Positions 37,011-49,929 of a stretch of DNA of 64,000 nt are shown here, one piece after another. The stretch is from Lycorma delicatula (lineage: Eukaryota; Arthropoda; Insecta; Hemiptera; Fulgoridae), in assembly GCF_047948215.1 (NCBI RefSeq), contig NC_134465.1, positions 15,830,022-15,894,021 on the forward strand, given 5' to 3'. A program made the position numbers and the translations under genes. The notes beneath the pieces were generated by a model. That model was not told the DNA's origin and searched no databases. It saw only the letters and a list, made by a program, of their open reading frames with translations. Within the stretch, counting starts at the first letter, position 1. Every line of letters begins with the position of its first letter.

Positions 37011-38467
37011 AACAGAAGAAAATCAAGAAAATAAATCAAGATAATTGTTATACTCGAGTATTATCGATCGGTTAGATTGCCGGTCGCACGATGATAGTGC
37101 TACTTGCAATATTTTTAAGATCTAGTCTGTATGAAAATCAATAAGCTGTTTTTGAATAATAATAATTTTATATGTTTTTTGTGATTATTTTCAACAAACA
37201 ATGTAAAAAGAATATATACGAGTACATGTGTATATTAATTGAAGTTAATCGTATGCAGCCTGATAACAATAGCGTCTTAATTATTTGAATCTGTGGACAT
37301 CTTATCGTTGCCCGCACCGTTAGCCGATGAAGTGGTCCGTAGGAGTATTTTCCTCTCGATTCCACCGATCTTTATTCAAGACGCTGTTTCAGATATTAAA
37401 ATAATATTAGTTACGGACTTCAAATAAACTTTAGTATTTGTAACTTTGGATCTCACATAAGACTTATTAATTGAATTTATTTATCACGTATTGTTTATAT
37501 GATGTATTTTTTTTAATTAAAAATGTAATAATATGATTAATTATATAATTTTTTCTTAACAGAATCTTTTTTTTAAACTATTTTTTCTATTAACACTTTT
37601 TTAATCTTTTATTTTTCTGCTGTATCGATGTTATTTATGTATTTCAAAATGTTTAGCCATTTATTATTTGTCATTCGCTGTAAAAATAACAGCCGTATAT
37701 TACACACAAAAAGTCTTTAAAAATGTGTTCTACCCATATTTAAGGCGGTTTGATGCTAACGTTCGGGCTAAATCTTTTACAGCCGTAACTCGTAAGTAAA
37801 GATTTTTTTGTTTCATCGCTAATTCTTCCCGTTGTTACTTTCTCTACTTACAATGCCTATGCTAAATTTTATTTTATATTACCGATTGTCGGATATCGAA
37901 TGCTATAATATGTACGTCAAACTTTTTATTATTAAATACGATTTCTATTACGATAACCTAAACCGTTAAACTAACAGGCATCCACTGGGCCTTTTCAGGA
38001 AGGAAGGTTTTGAAAAATCACCGTAAGTCAGGAAAATTATTGAAATTTGTAAAACGTCAGGGAAACCTTGAAAACTTTGTGCGAACAAAAAAATCGCTAA
38101 AAGATAACGGCTACTTATGCTTTTTCTTCGCTGAAGAGGCTTAAGTCGTCAGAAAAAACTAAGAAAATTTCGTAGAAACTCTATTTGTATATTATACATC
38201 CGATTCTAGTTTGAAATGTACAGATCCCATTTAAATAAAATCGATCGGATTCATGGTTTTTAAGCGCGGCTGCAAATTTAAAATACGTATCTAAAAATCT
38301 GCAAGACGAATGCTAATAATTTACTCGAAGTTTTCTAGTAATTGTCGAGTTGAGTATTTAAAAACATTTTTACCGATAAATCTTTTAAGACTCCTGTATT
38401 CTCCATCTCGATTACATTTTTGAATAAAATTAAAATAATTTTTCCGTATTACGTAGAGATTAATTTT
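37011..38467. other. 3' flank/UTR candidate and AT-rich DNA
   Basis: AATAAA at 37030-37035 (22 bases after the stop) and 37423-37428 are possible polyadenylation signals for the CDK-inhibitor gene. Nothing coding was seen to 38467. Confidence 0.4.
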
Positions 38468-38478
38468 GTATCGATGAT

Positions 38479-38946
38479 TTTTTTTTTGTCTTCAGTCATG
38501 TCACTGGTTTGATGCAGCTCTCCAAGATTCCCTATCTAGTGCTAGTCGTTTCATTTCAGTATACCCTTTACATCCTACATCCGTAACAATTTGGTTTACA
38601 TATTCCAAACGTGGCCTGCCTACACAATTTTTCCCTTCTACCTGTCCTTCCAATATTAAAGCGACTATTCCAGGATGCCTTAGTATGTGGCCTATAAGTC
38701 TGTCTCTTCTTTTAACTATATTTTTCCAAACGCTTCTTTCTTCATCTATTTGCCGCAATACCTCTTCATTTGTCACTTTATCCACCCGTCTGATTTTTAA
38801 CATTCTCCTATAGCACCGCATTTTAAAAGCTTCTAATCTTTTCTTCTCAGATACTCCGATCGTCCAAGTTTCACTTCCATATAAAGCGACACTCCAAACA
38901 TACACTTTCTAAAATTTTTTTCTAATATTTAAATTAATTTTAAATG
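38479..38946 (-). mobile_element. 5'-truncated LINE (copy 2) with 11-bp target duplication
   Basis: Nearly identical to the 3' part of the 5958-6993 element. The ORF at 38905-38501 (134 aa) runs from VWSVALYGSETWT to ESWRAASNQ. The in-frame lead (KINLNIRKKF, stop, KVYVWS) shows one stop relative to copy 1. The T run at about 38478-38487 is the minus-strand poly(A) tail. The 11-mer gtatcgatgat flanks it at 38468-38478 and 38947-38957. Only the RT C-terminal region remains, so it is non-functional. Confidence 0.9.
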
Positions 38947-38957
38947 GTATCGATGAT

Positions 38958-41247
38958 ATCGGAAAACATCACTGGATTTTAGATTTCCAAGTGAAAAATC
39001 ATAATCGAATCGTTTACTTAAGAACCCCGCTTCCGCATGAATATCCGTATGGTTTATGAAATTAACGATTCAGTTATGAGCTATACCGAACGTTGTTCGA
39101 ATTAATATCGTTAGACGTCATTTATATGTCGGTGTTATTTTAGAGTAGGGGAAAATTCTAAAAAAGTCAGGGAAAATCAATTTCAAAATTCTGGGGGAAT
39201 CCTGCATAATTTTATCGAGTAACATGAGGTGTAATTTTTTTTTTAATATTTTAATAATAATTTTTTAAAAACTGCTTTACTGTTTTTCCGAATGCCTTGT
39301 ATCATTTTCATTGAGTTTGAAGCTAATTGAAATAAAAAATAATAAAATAAAAAACTGAAGAAAACTAACTATATATATATCAAATATAATAAACCGTTGT
39401 AAAAATCTCAATTTTCCGATTATCGACTTTTTCAAAGTAATATTTTTATATATATTTTAACCAGAAAAGGATAATTTAATAAAAAAAAGTTCATCTTTAT
39501 ACTTGCTTTGCTACTAGGGCATATAGGGTGAGATATTTTTTGAACGGAATTTTTAAGCTTTTAACAACACCACCGAATATATATAACGCGTTTGGGTATT
39601 AAGCGTAAATTATCTACCGTATAATTTCATAAGTGTTAAAAAATTCGTATAATATTTCAAAACTTAGTCGTTTTGTAATTTTAAAATACGATACTAATCG
39701 TATACGAATGTTTAAAAATCTTTTCTTTTTTTGTATTATGTAATTTTTGACCGTCTACACCTTTAAAAATGAAATTCAATCTTTTACGGTTTTACGATGT
39801 ACGTGAAAACTTCCGTATCTCGTACGGTCGTAGTGTGTATTCTGCCGGTGTAAGATTATTATTTTAAAATAGATTTATTTCGATACGTTCTTGCCTCGGG
39901 AGGAAAAAACCAAATCGTGATAAGTCTAGACGAATCCTTTTCTATGCGGGTGTCTACATGTTTTTAATAACGTCATCGTGTGACGTCAATGTAAATAATA
40001 ATGACGTAAGGTTTTTATTTTTCTTTCTTCCCTTAAGCCTTTCGCTTTTTTATTTATATTTTAATTAATAAACGACTCGTTTTTTCTCTCTGTTCACACA
40101 CATACACGTTTGTACGTATTCGAAATCATATTTTTTTTCTTACAATCGTATTTAAAATGTTATGTGAACGCGATAACGTTTACATCTCATAATATTTTTA
40201 TTTTTTTCGTAATTAAAAATTACGGTAAAATTAAGAAAAGAAGTTTTTAATCGCAATAGTTTAATAGTTCTTCTCATCGTATTAAAAATAGAAATTTGCT
40301 AAACAAGTTTTAAATAAATATTAATACGTAAGTTAAATTATAAATTATCATAGTTTTATTATAAAAGATATTTTATGCGTGTGTCTATGTAGATAATATA
40401 ATTTTTTTTATTCGACAGGATTTTTTTAAATTTGCCGTATCAGGTTTCGTTGTTTTATGAAATTCGGTTCACCCGTATCGATAATAATAGCACAAACATA
40501 TGTACCTATTAAAAAAACAGATTTACATGACGTTTTGTGCTTCACCAGAAAAAAATATATTCTGTCGTCTTCAAATACATTTTGATTAAATCGATAACAA
40601 TTGACGAACAAAAAATGTACTTCGGTAAACTTAATTTGTCTTTTAGCATTCTCGTTATATATTTCAATCGATTTCTTAACAATTTACATAATAATTATGC
40701 AGATTAATCTCTACGGTTCTTCGTTTGCAACTTTAATGGATATTAGAAATACTTCTTGGCATTAAATAAATTAATTATACTTGTATTCTTAAAAAAAAAA
40801 TCATTACACTAAGTAGATTAAACAAATATACAATTTTACCTATGTTCCCGATCGAATTTGATTTTTTAGGCGGTCGAGGACATTAACACGCTGAACCGTA
40901 ATAAAATTTTGTCGCTTAAATAAATACCTGTTAGACATAGACCGGTTAAAGATAATTAAATTTCAATAATAAGGGAATTATTTTGTTAACTTTTGGTGCC
41001 TTATTCTTAAAGTTATGTAGAAGTCGCGTTTGTCTTAAACCTGGATCGATTGTGAAATTAAATCACTGTCGACAAGTCTTACCGGTTATTGTGCACCTTT
41101 ATTGTATGACATTTAAAAAATAAAACTATACTAATCTAAAAGGCTTAAATAATATATAATATTGAAATTATTATTTTTTTTTTTTTTCATAATATGCTAA
41201 TAAAATTATGTTAACTTTAATATCTCATGGTTTTTATTACGCATATT

Positions 41248-41279
<32 letters not shown>

Positions 41280-43098
41280 CTAGGTTAATTTCAGATTAGT
41301 ATAATATGAAGCAAATAGTAAATTTTCTTAAAATAATTAACTTTTTGATATCTCCATTCTACTTGATATCGTGTATGTGTGTTTGTAAATACTTTAAAAA
41401 TATTTCTATTTGTTGTTACTAAAATATTTAGTGTTTTGTTACATTATTATTATTATTATTATGATTTTGTTTATGTGTACAGTACATTTTAGTTATAAAA
41501 TATTTTGTCGGCTTAATCACCAAAGTTTTTTGTACAGTCTTTGTTTTTTCCTTTTTATCGCTTTTAGTTATCGACTGCATTAAATTTCTTTTCTTAATAG
41601 TAATAATATACTTCTTTATTCCCTTTCATTATTATTAAATCGCATACGATGTATTTAAATATTTCTTTTAATCGTCGATCGGAATAATATTTTGTTTTTC
41701 TTTTTTAATTAAGGTTTTATTATACATGGAATATTTTAATTCACGTTAATATATGTATTTTATAAAAAATAAAACTTTTTCGTGAAAGAAAAGCCAAGCG
41801 GTGTAAGTTTTAATTATTAGTTTTTTCTTTTACGTTTAGATATAACGTTTATGTCTTCTATACATCATTGATAATGCGTTATTGAAAAACGTTCCATTAC
41901 GTACTATATTTTTTTCACTAGTTACGGCACATCTGAAAAAATTTTTCTTTGCAAAGTTATCGATATAAAATAACGGTATATTTTTACATACAAATTATAT
42001 TAATATTTACGTAAATAAATTTTGTTTTTGTAGATTAAAAATTGTAAAAAGTATAAATTAATAGGGAAATTTTACATCGTTAGTATAATTGGTAACACTG
42101 ACCGCATCACCCGACTTCTCTTCGCAGTATATGATTCCCACCTTTTTTCCCCGTACCTAACTATCTCGTGTGTATTCAGATGACTCATGGATGCAACAGG
42201 TAAGCGATTTTTTGTTACTGTTTGTCCAAAGAACAATCTATGCCGTTCTTTATTAGACCAAATTTTTTCCGTGTTAGTAATAAATAAAATTCCTACAAAT
42301 AGATTTAATCATTCCGTGTTTTTTTACGGATTAAATATTTTTTCGAGTAATTATATACTTAAAACCCTCATTTTTAAATACGGTATAAAAATCTTATATT
42401 TTATTTACGTTTTAACTTTCCTCTTCTCGTTTTACGTTTTAAAATGTGAAAATGTTCTCACGGTAATTTAAAAAGTTAGCTAGTTTGATTCCACGCAAGA
42501 AAACGATCGAGTAAAATCGAAATCGTGCAAAAAATCATTATTTCGCATCCGTGTTTTTTTACTATTTCTATTAAGTTTCTATCAAAATGTTTTTTAACAG
42601 TACAAATACTTTAAATTTTTGTGAAAAAAGAATTTTTGTCGCATCTTAGACGACAGGTATTGTTATTAAATTTGTTTTTAATGTTGTAAGCCATTTATTT
42701 AGTAATTTTTAGCACAGCGGTCAATAATGAGTGATACGTTCGATTTTACTCTACTTCGGTTACTACATTTTGCCCTTTTTCGTCGTGTTATACTAAAATT
42801 TTGTAAAATTGTTTAGCGCATGTTATACAGAATAGAACGATGTAACTACAACCCGATAATAACAAATTAATGTCGCACAATATTTAGTTTTTCTTAAACT
42901 TCTAATAAATATTGCTTGTTGAATATTTCATTATTAATTATAAAATAGACACCGCTTATAAAATATCGTAATCTATTTACCGTAAAAATATACTAGTATC
43001 GGCAGATTATTATGAAGTTTAGTTCGCTAAATAGCCTGTTTACTTGTTGGTTTTGCCATCTGGTACTACCGTACGAAGGTACATACACACACACTCAC

Positions 43099-43130
<32 letters not shown>

Positions 43131-45325
43131 TTACATTTGTAAAAGATCGAACAGAATTCTTTGGACCGAACAGAGTTCTTTCTGAAAGGGATTTAAAAAA
43201 GCCGTGTTTAACCGTGGATAAAAATTAATACACCAAAGTAAACATTGTCTTAGTGTTATATTTTAGTTACGGTTTAAATTTAGTTATTTTAATACGGACA
43301 GAAATTTTTGGTTTTTAGGGTCCGTATTTTAAGAACAGTACATTTTTCACGGATATGTTTTACACGTATCTTTTAAAAAAGCGAATGCTGTGAAACGTTT
43401 AACTGTAGAAAACAGAAAAATTTTACGGAAATAAAATATAATTTTACGTAACTTAACACTTTAATAAAAAATATAAATACATTTTTTAAAGATAAATATT
43501 TCCTTTCAACTATTATATTTCGGTCGATATTATAACTTTATAAATAGCGTTAAAAGAGATCCGATTAATTTTCTTCCAGCGAATCTATTATTCTAGCATA
43601 TTCTCTATAAACTATTTGAATTTTATTTCGATTATTTTGTCGGAACGTAATTAATTTGCAATTTTCCTTAACTTACAATGTTTTATTTTTTCATGTTTGT
43701 CCTTAAATCTTGCATCCTTAACTTAACGTACTTTCTGAATTGCCGATCGATGAAATTTTGCACTAAGATATGATATTTTGTACTAAGATCGGGTGACAAT
43801 ACAATATTCCACCGTTATTTTTTCAAACGTCTCCCCGTACGGAGGTGAATTAAGGGTGCGGGTGAAAAAAATTGTAAAATGGCTATGCGGGATTTTTGGG
43901 GTCGCAGATGAAAAATCCGTTTGACATAAAATTATGACTAATTAAACTCGTGCGATGTACGATAATTTAATTAAAGTACGACTAAAAAGTATATAGCAAG
44001 TTTTGAAAAAAAAAATTGTAATATTATTACAGTACTCTTTACCGTAGTCGCTTTAATTTTTAAATATTGTTTGGAAGATTCAATTTATCAGATGCTGATA
44101 TAATGGAAAGATCGATCGATTTACAACCGTCATATTTTTTGGTCTCGTGACAACGGTCGTCTTGGATTTTCCTCACCCCACCGACAGGAATTTTTTTTTT
44201 CACTCGTACGTTAGTGTCTTATCTAGTTTCAAAAGCCTCGCGCAAAAAATTAAAATTTTGTTTATTTGAAAAAATTAAATTAATGACTTTATACACTCGT
44301 TAAACCTTGTAATCGTTAACAATAAAAACCGTGTGGCTTTAATCTAAGATGTCCGACGTTACGCGATAAAAATACTGCAGTCCTATCGGTTCGTGGCGCC
44401 AAACCTGTATTTTTGTCTTAGTTATATCCTTTTAAATTTTAACAAAAATTGAATCTAAATTCGTCAGTAAGAAGCCTGAATTACTATTTAAAATCTTCGT
44501 TTAAATATTAGGCGGTCGATTAATCACGAAGTTCGGTAGAACTTCGTCGGTAAAAGGCGACGAATTCAACGAACTACGTTTACAGTTCTAAACGTGACCT
44601 AACCTAACAGTGAAACGAAAATGAAAAATAAAAATAAAAAAACGTGAAAACATTAAATTTCAGTTCGATTAGATTAGTAATAAAGAATACTTTCAAAAAA
44701 TACCTCGAATTGTGTTAGACGATGTTTTTTCTCCCCGTTTGATGAACTGCAGGACTCGAATGTGTCATTTTATTCGTTTGTTTAATGTACCGCTCGAATC
44801 ACGCGCAGTACTTGTTAGTACTAGGTAGCGTACAAAAACTTGATAATTTTCAAAATACTTGAAATAATAAAATTTAAAAGAAAATATACTGCAGCTTGTT
44901 TTAATAAGTACTGTTATGTAAATGCAAGTACTGAAGATGAAACAATTTTTTAATTTCCATCACTTCTTTAAAAAAAAATAAAAGTATTAATTTACAAGAG
45001 ATTATACTAGTTTTATTAAAAAATTAATAAAGAAATAAAAAATAAAATCGAATTTAACAGTAAGAATCGAGGGTTACACTTACAAAGTAATAAATGCAAT
45101 ATTACATCCCGGATTTTCGATTTGTAAAGGTCATTGTACTAGTTTTATTAAAAAAGAAAAAAATACGGTATGAGTTGAATGATATGACTATTAACAAAAA
45201 AAAAACTGACCATGAGATTCCATTTTTTTGCTCTTAGGCAATAAATTTTAATAAATCCATAAGATAACAATCAATAATTCATAAAAAAAAAGAATAATTA
45301 ACAAAACGCATTGATATCCAAAAGA
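38958..45325. other. Long AT-rich non-coding stretch
   Basis: TGACGTCA (39981-39988) and TGACGTAA (40002-40009) form a CRE-like pair. TA runs lie at about 41249-41279, and CA/CATA repeats at 43083-43132. A 20-nt segment at 42180-42199 is bounded by ttcag and gtaagc like a microexon. A repeat-like stretch lies at 43740-43930. No protein family was recognised. Confidence 0.45.
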
Positions 45326-45388
45326 AATTACAATGGAATTGTAAACCGTACGGCAAGAGTCTGGCATATATCATTTCTTTTCTTTAAT

Positions 45389-45677
45389 CCACCGGGTCGG
45401 TCTAGCGGTGGACGCGTCTTCCCAAATCAGCTGATTTGGAAGTCGAGACTTCCAGCGTTCAAGTCTTAGTAAAGGCAGTTATTTTTACACGGATTTGAAT
45501 ACTACATCATCGGTAACGGTGTTTTTTGGCGATTGAGATTAAATGAACCGCACATCTCAGGAACGGTAGAACTGAGACTTTACAAGACTACACTTAATTT
45601 AAACTCGCACATATCGTCCTCTGAAATATTATCTGAAAGGTAATTACCGGAGGCTAAACAGGAAAAAGAAAGTAAAG
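45389..45677 (+). repeat. SINE family A, full-length, 12-bp target duplication
   Basis: Head ccaccgggtcggtctagcgg, B-box-like gcgttcaagtc, tail taccggaggctaaacagg with a purine run. It is flanked by atatcatttctt at 45368-45379 and 45678-45689. Confidence 0.9.
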
Positions 45678-45690
45678 ATATCATTTCTTC

Positions 45691-45851
45691 GGCCGGCCTT
45701 TCGTGGCGCGAGTGGTAGCGTCTCGGCCTTTCATCCGGAGGTCCCGGGTTCGAATTCCGGTCAGGCATGGCATTTTCACACACGCTACAAATCATTCATC
45801 TCATCCTCTGAAGCAATACCAAACGGTAAAACCGGAGGTTAAAAAAAAAAC
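45691..45851 (+). repeat. SINE family B, best copy in the window
   Basis: A-box-like tggcgcgagtgg and B box gggttcgaattcc fit a tRNA-derived RNA polymerase III promoter. The body has cattttcacacacgctacaa. The tail, catcctctgaagcaatacc then aaacggtaaaaccggaggtt, ends in an A run. The 9-mer catttcttc flanks it (45682-45690 and 45852-45860), the right copy resuming the interrupted palindrome arm. Its tail resembles that of family A. Confidence 0.85.
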
Positions 45852-46332
45852 CATTTCTTCCGCTCAAAAAACAACAGTTTCTGTAATGTAAATAAAACTG
45901 TTCTTAACAAAACGATACTGATATCAAAAGGTACTGATAGAAACTACATTTCTATTATCAAAATCTGTTATTAATTTAGAATTTTCTTTAAAAAAAAATA
46001 CATGTTAAATATATGTAATTGACAATAATAGATAATAAACAATGTTTAAGCGTTCCATGCAATAACCAAAAAATTTGTTAAAGACTCTTACTGGCCCGAT
46101 TTCATTTATATGTAATACATATCACATTTACAGAATAATACAATTCTCAATTCGTTGTTTAATAAATGAAATCGGGCCGGTAACAGTTTTGTAGCAATTT
46201 TTTTATTTTTTGCCTATTATATGGAACATTCAAATATTGTATTTGTATTGTTTTATTTATATTACAGAAATTTTTGAGCGGAAGAAATATCTGCCAGACG
46301 CTTACCGTACGGTTTACAATTACATTGTATTT

Positions 46333-48450
46333 TTTTTCTTTTAATTTCATTTATTTTATTGTTTCTGTATTTAAAGAGCATCATTTTACACAAATTCTTC
46401 TTTTATACTGTTAATTCATTCGATAAATAATCGATCATTGATGCGGGATAATGTAATACTTTTTTCTATAAATATTACGGTTTAAAAATATTTCTCTTAT
46501 GTAAAGCGTAATTTTTATCAGCGCCCCGTTAACCAATTTTGTTTATTATAATAGTAATTAAAATTGTGAGAGTTTGATGATTTAATTTTTAATTACTTTT
46601 GAAAAAAAGAAGATAATTCTATTGTTTTTATAATTTTATGATGCGTGTAAATGAGATGTATTTTTATCGTGATAAAGAAATATAATATCATTTAATCGAT
46701 TAATAGTTATAATTATGATTCAAAATAAAAATTACTATAAAAAAAATCAACGTAATATTCGTTTTAAGATGAATTCTTCTTAAAAAGGATTTTATTTTAA
46801 GAAAAGATCTCTTTTCTCTGATCCCTGTCGAATCTTTTTTTATTTTCAGTATTATACTTTCAAAATTTCCCTACAAGACATCAGTTTCATCAGAAATATA
46901 CGTGATAATTATTTACTTATACATTTCCTTTTCTTTCGTATAAAATGCTTGCAGTTAATCCAGTGAAGTAGTTCATTTTATTTTTTGCTAAGAATTCATT
47001 ATATAAAGAATATTTATATAATTTTTAATTTATATTAACGTTTCAGTTAATATCATTATTAAAACGTAAGTACGTCTGATTTAAAAAAAAAAAAATTATA
47101 ATTTTCTCTTCGGTATAGTTTAGATATAGCATTACTTGTGTATACATATTTTTAGTTTTGAAAAAAGTCTTTTGTTAATTTTAGTTTAGTTTTCTAGTCT
47201 CTAGTGTTCTGATCTCAAAAAAATATAATCTCTTACTGTAACTGTCATTCTTTGAAAAAAGTGTATTTTAAAAGAAATATTCTCGTCTAAAAATGTAGAG
47301 AAATCGATTTTTGTAATAAGATTATTTAATATATATTCTGTAGATACTCATAATGTATTAAACAATTCAAGTTAAAAACTTAAAAATTAATTTAGTATAA
47401 TCAAAAAACGTTCTTTTCCAAAAAAAAATATTATTTCTTTTCAAAACTTTTTTCATTTAGTATACAGAGAACTATTCTTTAAAAAATGTATTTTATAAGG
47501 TTATTGTACAGAAATTATTAAGCATGATATAAATATTAGCTATATTTTGTTATTTAAATATAAAACATAAAATTGTATCTAAGGTTTGTTATATATAATC
47601 ATTATATAAAAAAAAAAATTATAAGTAAATACATTTAAATGTTCATAATTAAATATACTTGTTTTTTTTCTTATCCTCCTTCACAAAATCGTACCGGAAA
47701 TAGTTTTGTAAAATATATTGATTCTTTACGAAAATTCTTTTTAATAAGAAAAATATATCATCTGAGGAGTTACATTTATCGTATCGGTCGAACAGCTTTA
47801 CCGATAAGACAGTTAAATTTCTCGACGATTCAACTACAGCTTTAGCATTTTTTTCTGTAATTTTTTTTACTGCGTAAACTTCCTAGAAAATATTTTTAAC
47901 AACTTTCTTAAAACTTCGGTCATTGTTTTTCATGTGTACAAGATTCCTTACGAAAACAAATAATACGTTTTTCAAATAAGTCATTATTTTTAAACAAAAT
48001 GGTAACGGCTGATAATTTAATAGGATAAATTCGAAAATCTACGCAAAGAACTAAATAATTTGTATAGTATTTTAGAATAATTTATAAGACGTTAGAAAAC
48101 TGGAAAATAGTGAATAATTAAGGGTGTTAATTTTACTTAAGGATCCGAAGAATCTTAGCTACGTTGGGGGTTTTTAAATTTATTATTTTCTAATGTTTGG
48201 AATCGTTCGTACCCGTTTCACGTTTCTCTTAGTACTGCAAATTTTAATCGAAACAAAGAGTCTTCCTGTCAGGAATCGTAAGATAGATTTTAGAAAAGAT
48301 TGTTACCTGCCCGGAGACTGCGGCCGCTTAATCTGAAAAAATCTTAATCAAAGTCCAAATTACAATTCAAAGCAAACTTTTCGATTTTACACACGCAAAA
48401 AACTTGTAAAAATAACAAACATATTTATTTCAAAAATAGCGTTTTACAAG
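46333..48450. other. AT-rich non-coding DNA
   Basis: Nothing recognised; short ORFs such as 47639-47845 lack motifs. Confidence 0.45.
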
Positions 48451-48474
48451 GGTTCGAATGTTAATTTTCTGAAA

Positions 48475-48965
48475 AAATTCAAACGAGCGACTCTGTTAAA
48501 CAAATTAAAGCTCTTTTAGGTCGTATCAATTTAGGTTGTAATTTAGGATATGAACAGCAATACAACGATATGATATTAGTTCTCGTAAATTGTATAACGA
48601 CAGGCAGAATTTACCGGATAAAACTAGGATTCTGTATATTCAACATTACTTAAAAATAATAGTTTTTATTAACATCAAATACCCGAATTTCAGCAATCGT
48701 GTAACCGTCCGCTTCATTAAAGAATTGGAAGATCGTATCTCGCTTTCAAATGAAATAAGTTTAAATGAATTACAGCAAAAAATCTGGATATGTAATTTAA
48801 GAGGCGTTCAAGGAAGTCATGGGATGTTCACATCAGATTTTTTTTTATCGAAAGGAAAATGACTTCGACCGATATATACGTTTTCCTTATTCCCGCTGGT
48901 ACCACGATGTTCCGCAAAACGCGTAGCTTTTTCCGAGAAAAATTATCTACGAATTAACATCGGTT
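48475..48965 (+). pseudogene. Unidentified coding-like remnant in two or three frames
   Basis: One plus-strand frame from about 48480 to 48652 reads without a stop through KQIKALLGRINLGCNLGYEQ and ends in GFCIFNIT-stop. A second frame then opens (48590-48862) through FSNRVTVRFIKELEDRISLS and LQQKIWICNLRGVQGSHGM, and a third continues past 48840 (DFFIERKMTSTDIYVFLIPA). The composition looks protein-like compared with AT-rich chance ORFs, and frame changes suggest a decayed gene. I do not recognise the family, so no function is offered. Confidence 0.35.
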
Positions 48966-49925
48966 AGAAAACAACCCGGTTTTTTATGTTACAAGGAAAA
49001 TTAATTTTTTTATTTTATTTCTTCGTTAATTTTAATATCTTGTATTCGCAATGTTATTACGTGTACTTAAAATTTCAGAAGAGAATTCAAAATATGAAAG
49101 CGAACAAAATCAAGTCTAAATATTCTATACGTATAAAACAGACGAAATTAAAAAAAATACCCTATCCGTTTAACACCTACAATTAAAGATGTAATTTTCA
49201 TTATCGGACAAATCGGAAACGAACTAAAACAAAATTTTTTTCGGTATATATAAGTAAGTTGTTTCCCTCCTTAACTCGATTATTTCAACTCGTATTCGAA
49301 CACATAAATAATATATCGATCCGTTTAAAATAAAATGATTAAAATTTTATCTGATAAGCTGTAATTTTATAGAAACAAGATAAGTAACGATTTAAATATT
49401 AAAACCGTTGCGATTTTGAAATTGTAACATCACGTATTTTTATTTGTCAGATTTTGCTGCCAATACGTACACCATATACTTCAGTATACGCTTGAAATAT
49501 AAATTTCTGTAAGAAAAGCGGAAAATTTTAACAAAAACAGCCAGACGGTTGGCGAAGGAAGATAGAATATTTTGGTTTGCTTTCTCGTCTTAAATCGGTT
49601 TCCGATATTTGAGCGCCGGTGGTGCGTGGAACCGCGCTTAGTCCTCTCACGGTGTTAGGTAAGCTGTAGAAGCTACTTTCGAGGCTCAGTAGCCGTTTGT
49701 GGCACAGACATTCGGTATTATGCTTTAGGGCGACCGAGTGGGGTGGTGGCGGGAGAAATGCCAAGGAAACCAAATTTGTAACCAATATACAGGAGTTCAC
49801 TAAAAGGAATAGTTAATTATTATTAACTTTTGTTTATACGACACACCAGAAATCTAAAACTTTTGTTAATCAGCAACTCACAAATATACGAATAATACTG
49901 ATCTAGTAATACGAGTAAAAAAGGG
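48966..49925. other. Non-coding DNA with a GC-richer segment
   Basis: The stretch 49540-49800 is GC-richer, with a 90-codon minus-strand ORF of no recognisable type. It may be the far end of an element linked to the LINE at 49930, but this cannot be shown. Confidence 0.35.
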
Positions 49926-49929
49926 ACTT

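Larger units (their letters stand above)
45326..46332. mobile_element. Palindromic (fold-back/MITE-like) element interrupted by two SINEs
   Basis: The left arm, 45326-45379 continuing at 45852-45890 after the SINEs, contains aattgtaaaccgtacgg, gtctggca and atttcttccgctcaaaaa. It is the inverted counterpart of 46255-46332. A second, inner inverted pair is ttactggcccgatttcattt (46088-46107) and its complement ending at 46183, 22-bp arms with one mismatch. No ORF. Outer limits may extend to about 45060 and 46450. Confidence 0.65.

Noticed and set aside
42187..42471. 94-codon ORF starting MDATGKRFF
   Set aside because: Its start overlaps a strong donor site and the rest is AT-rich noise; only the splice-like segment was kept as a finding.
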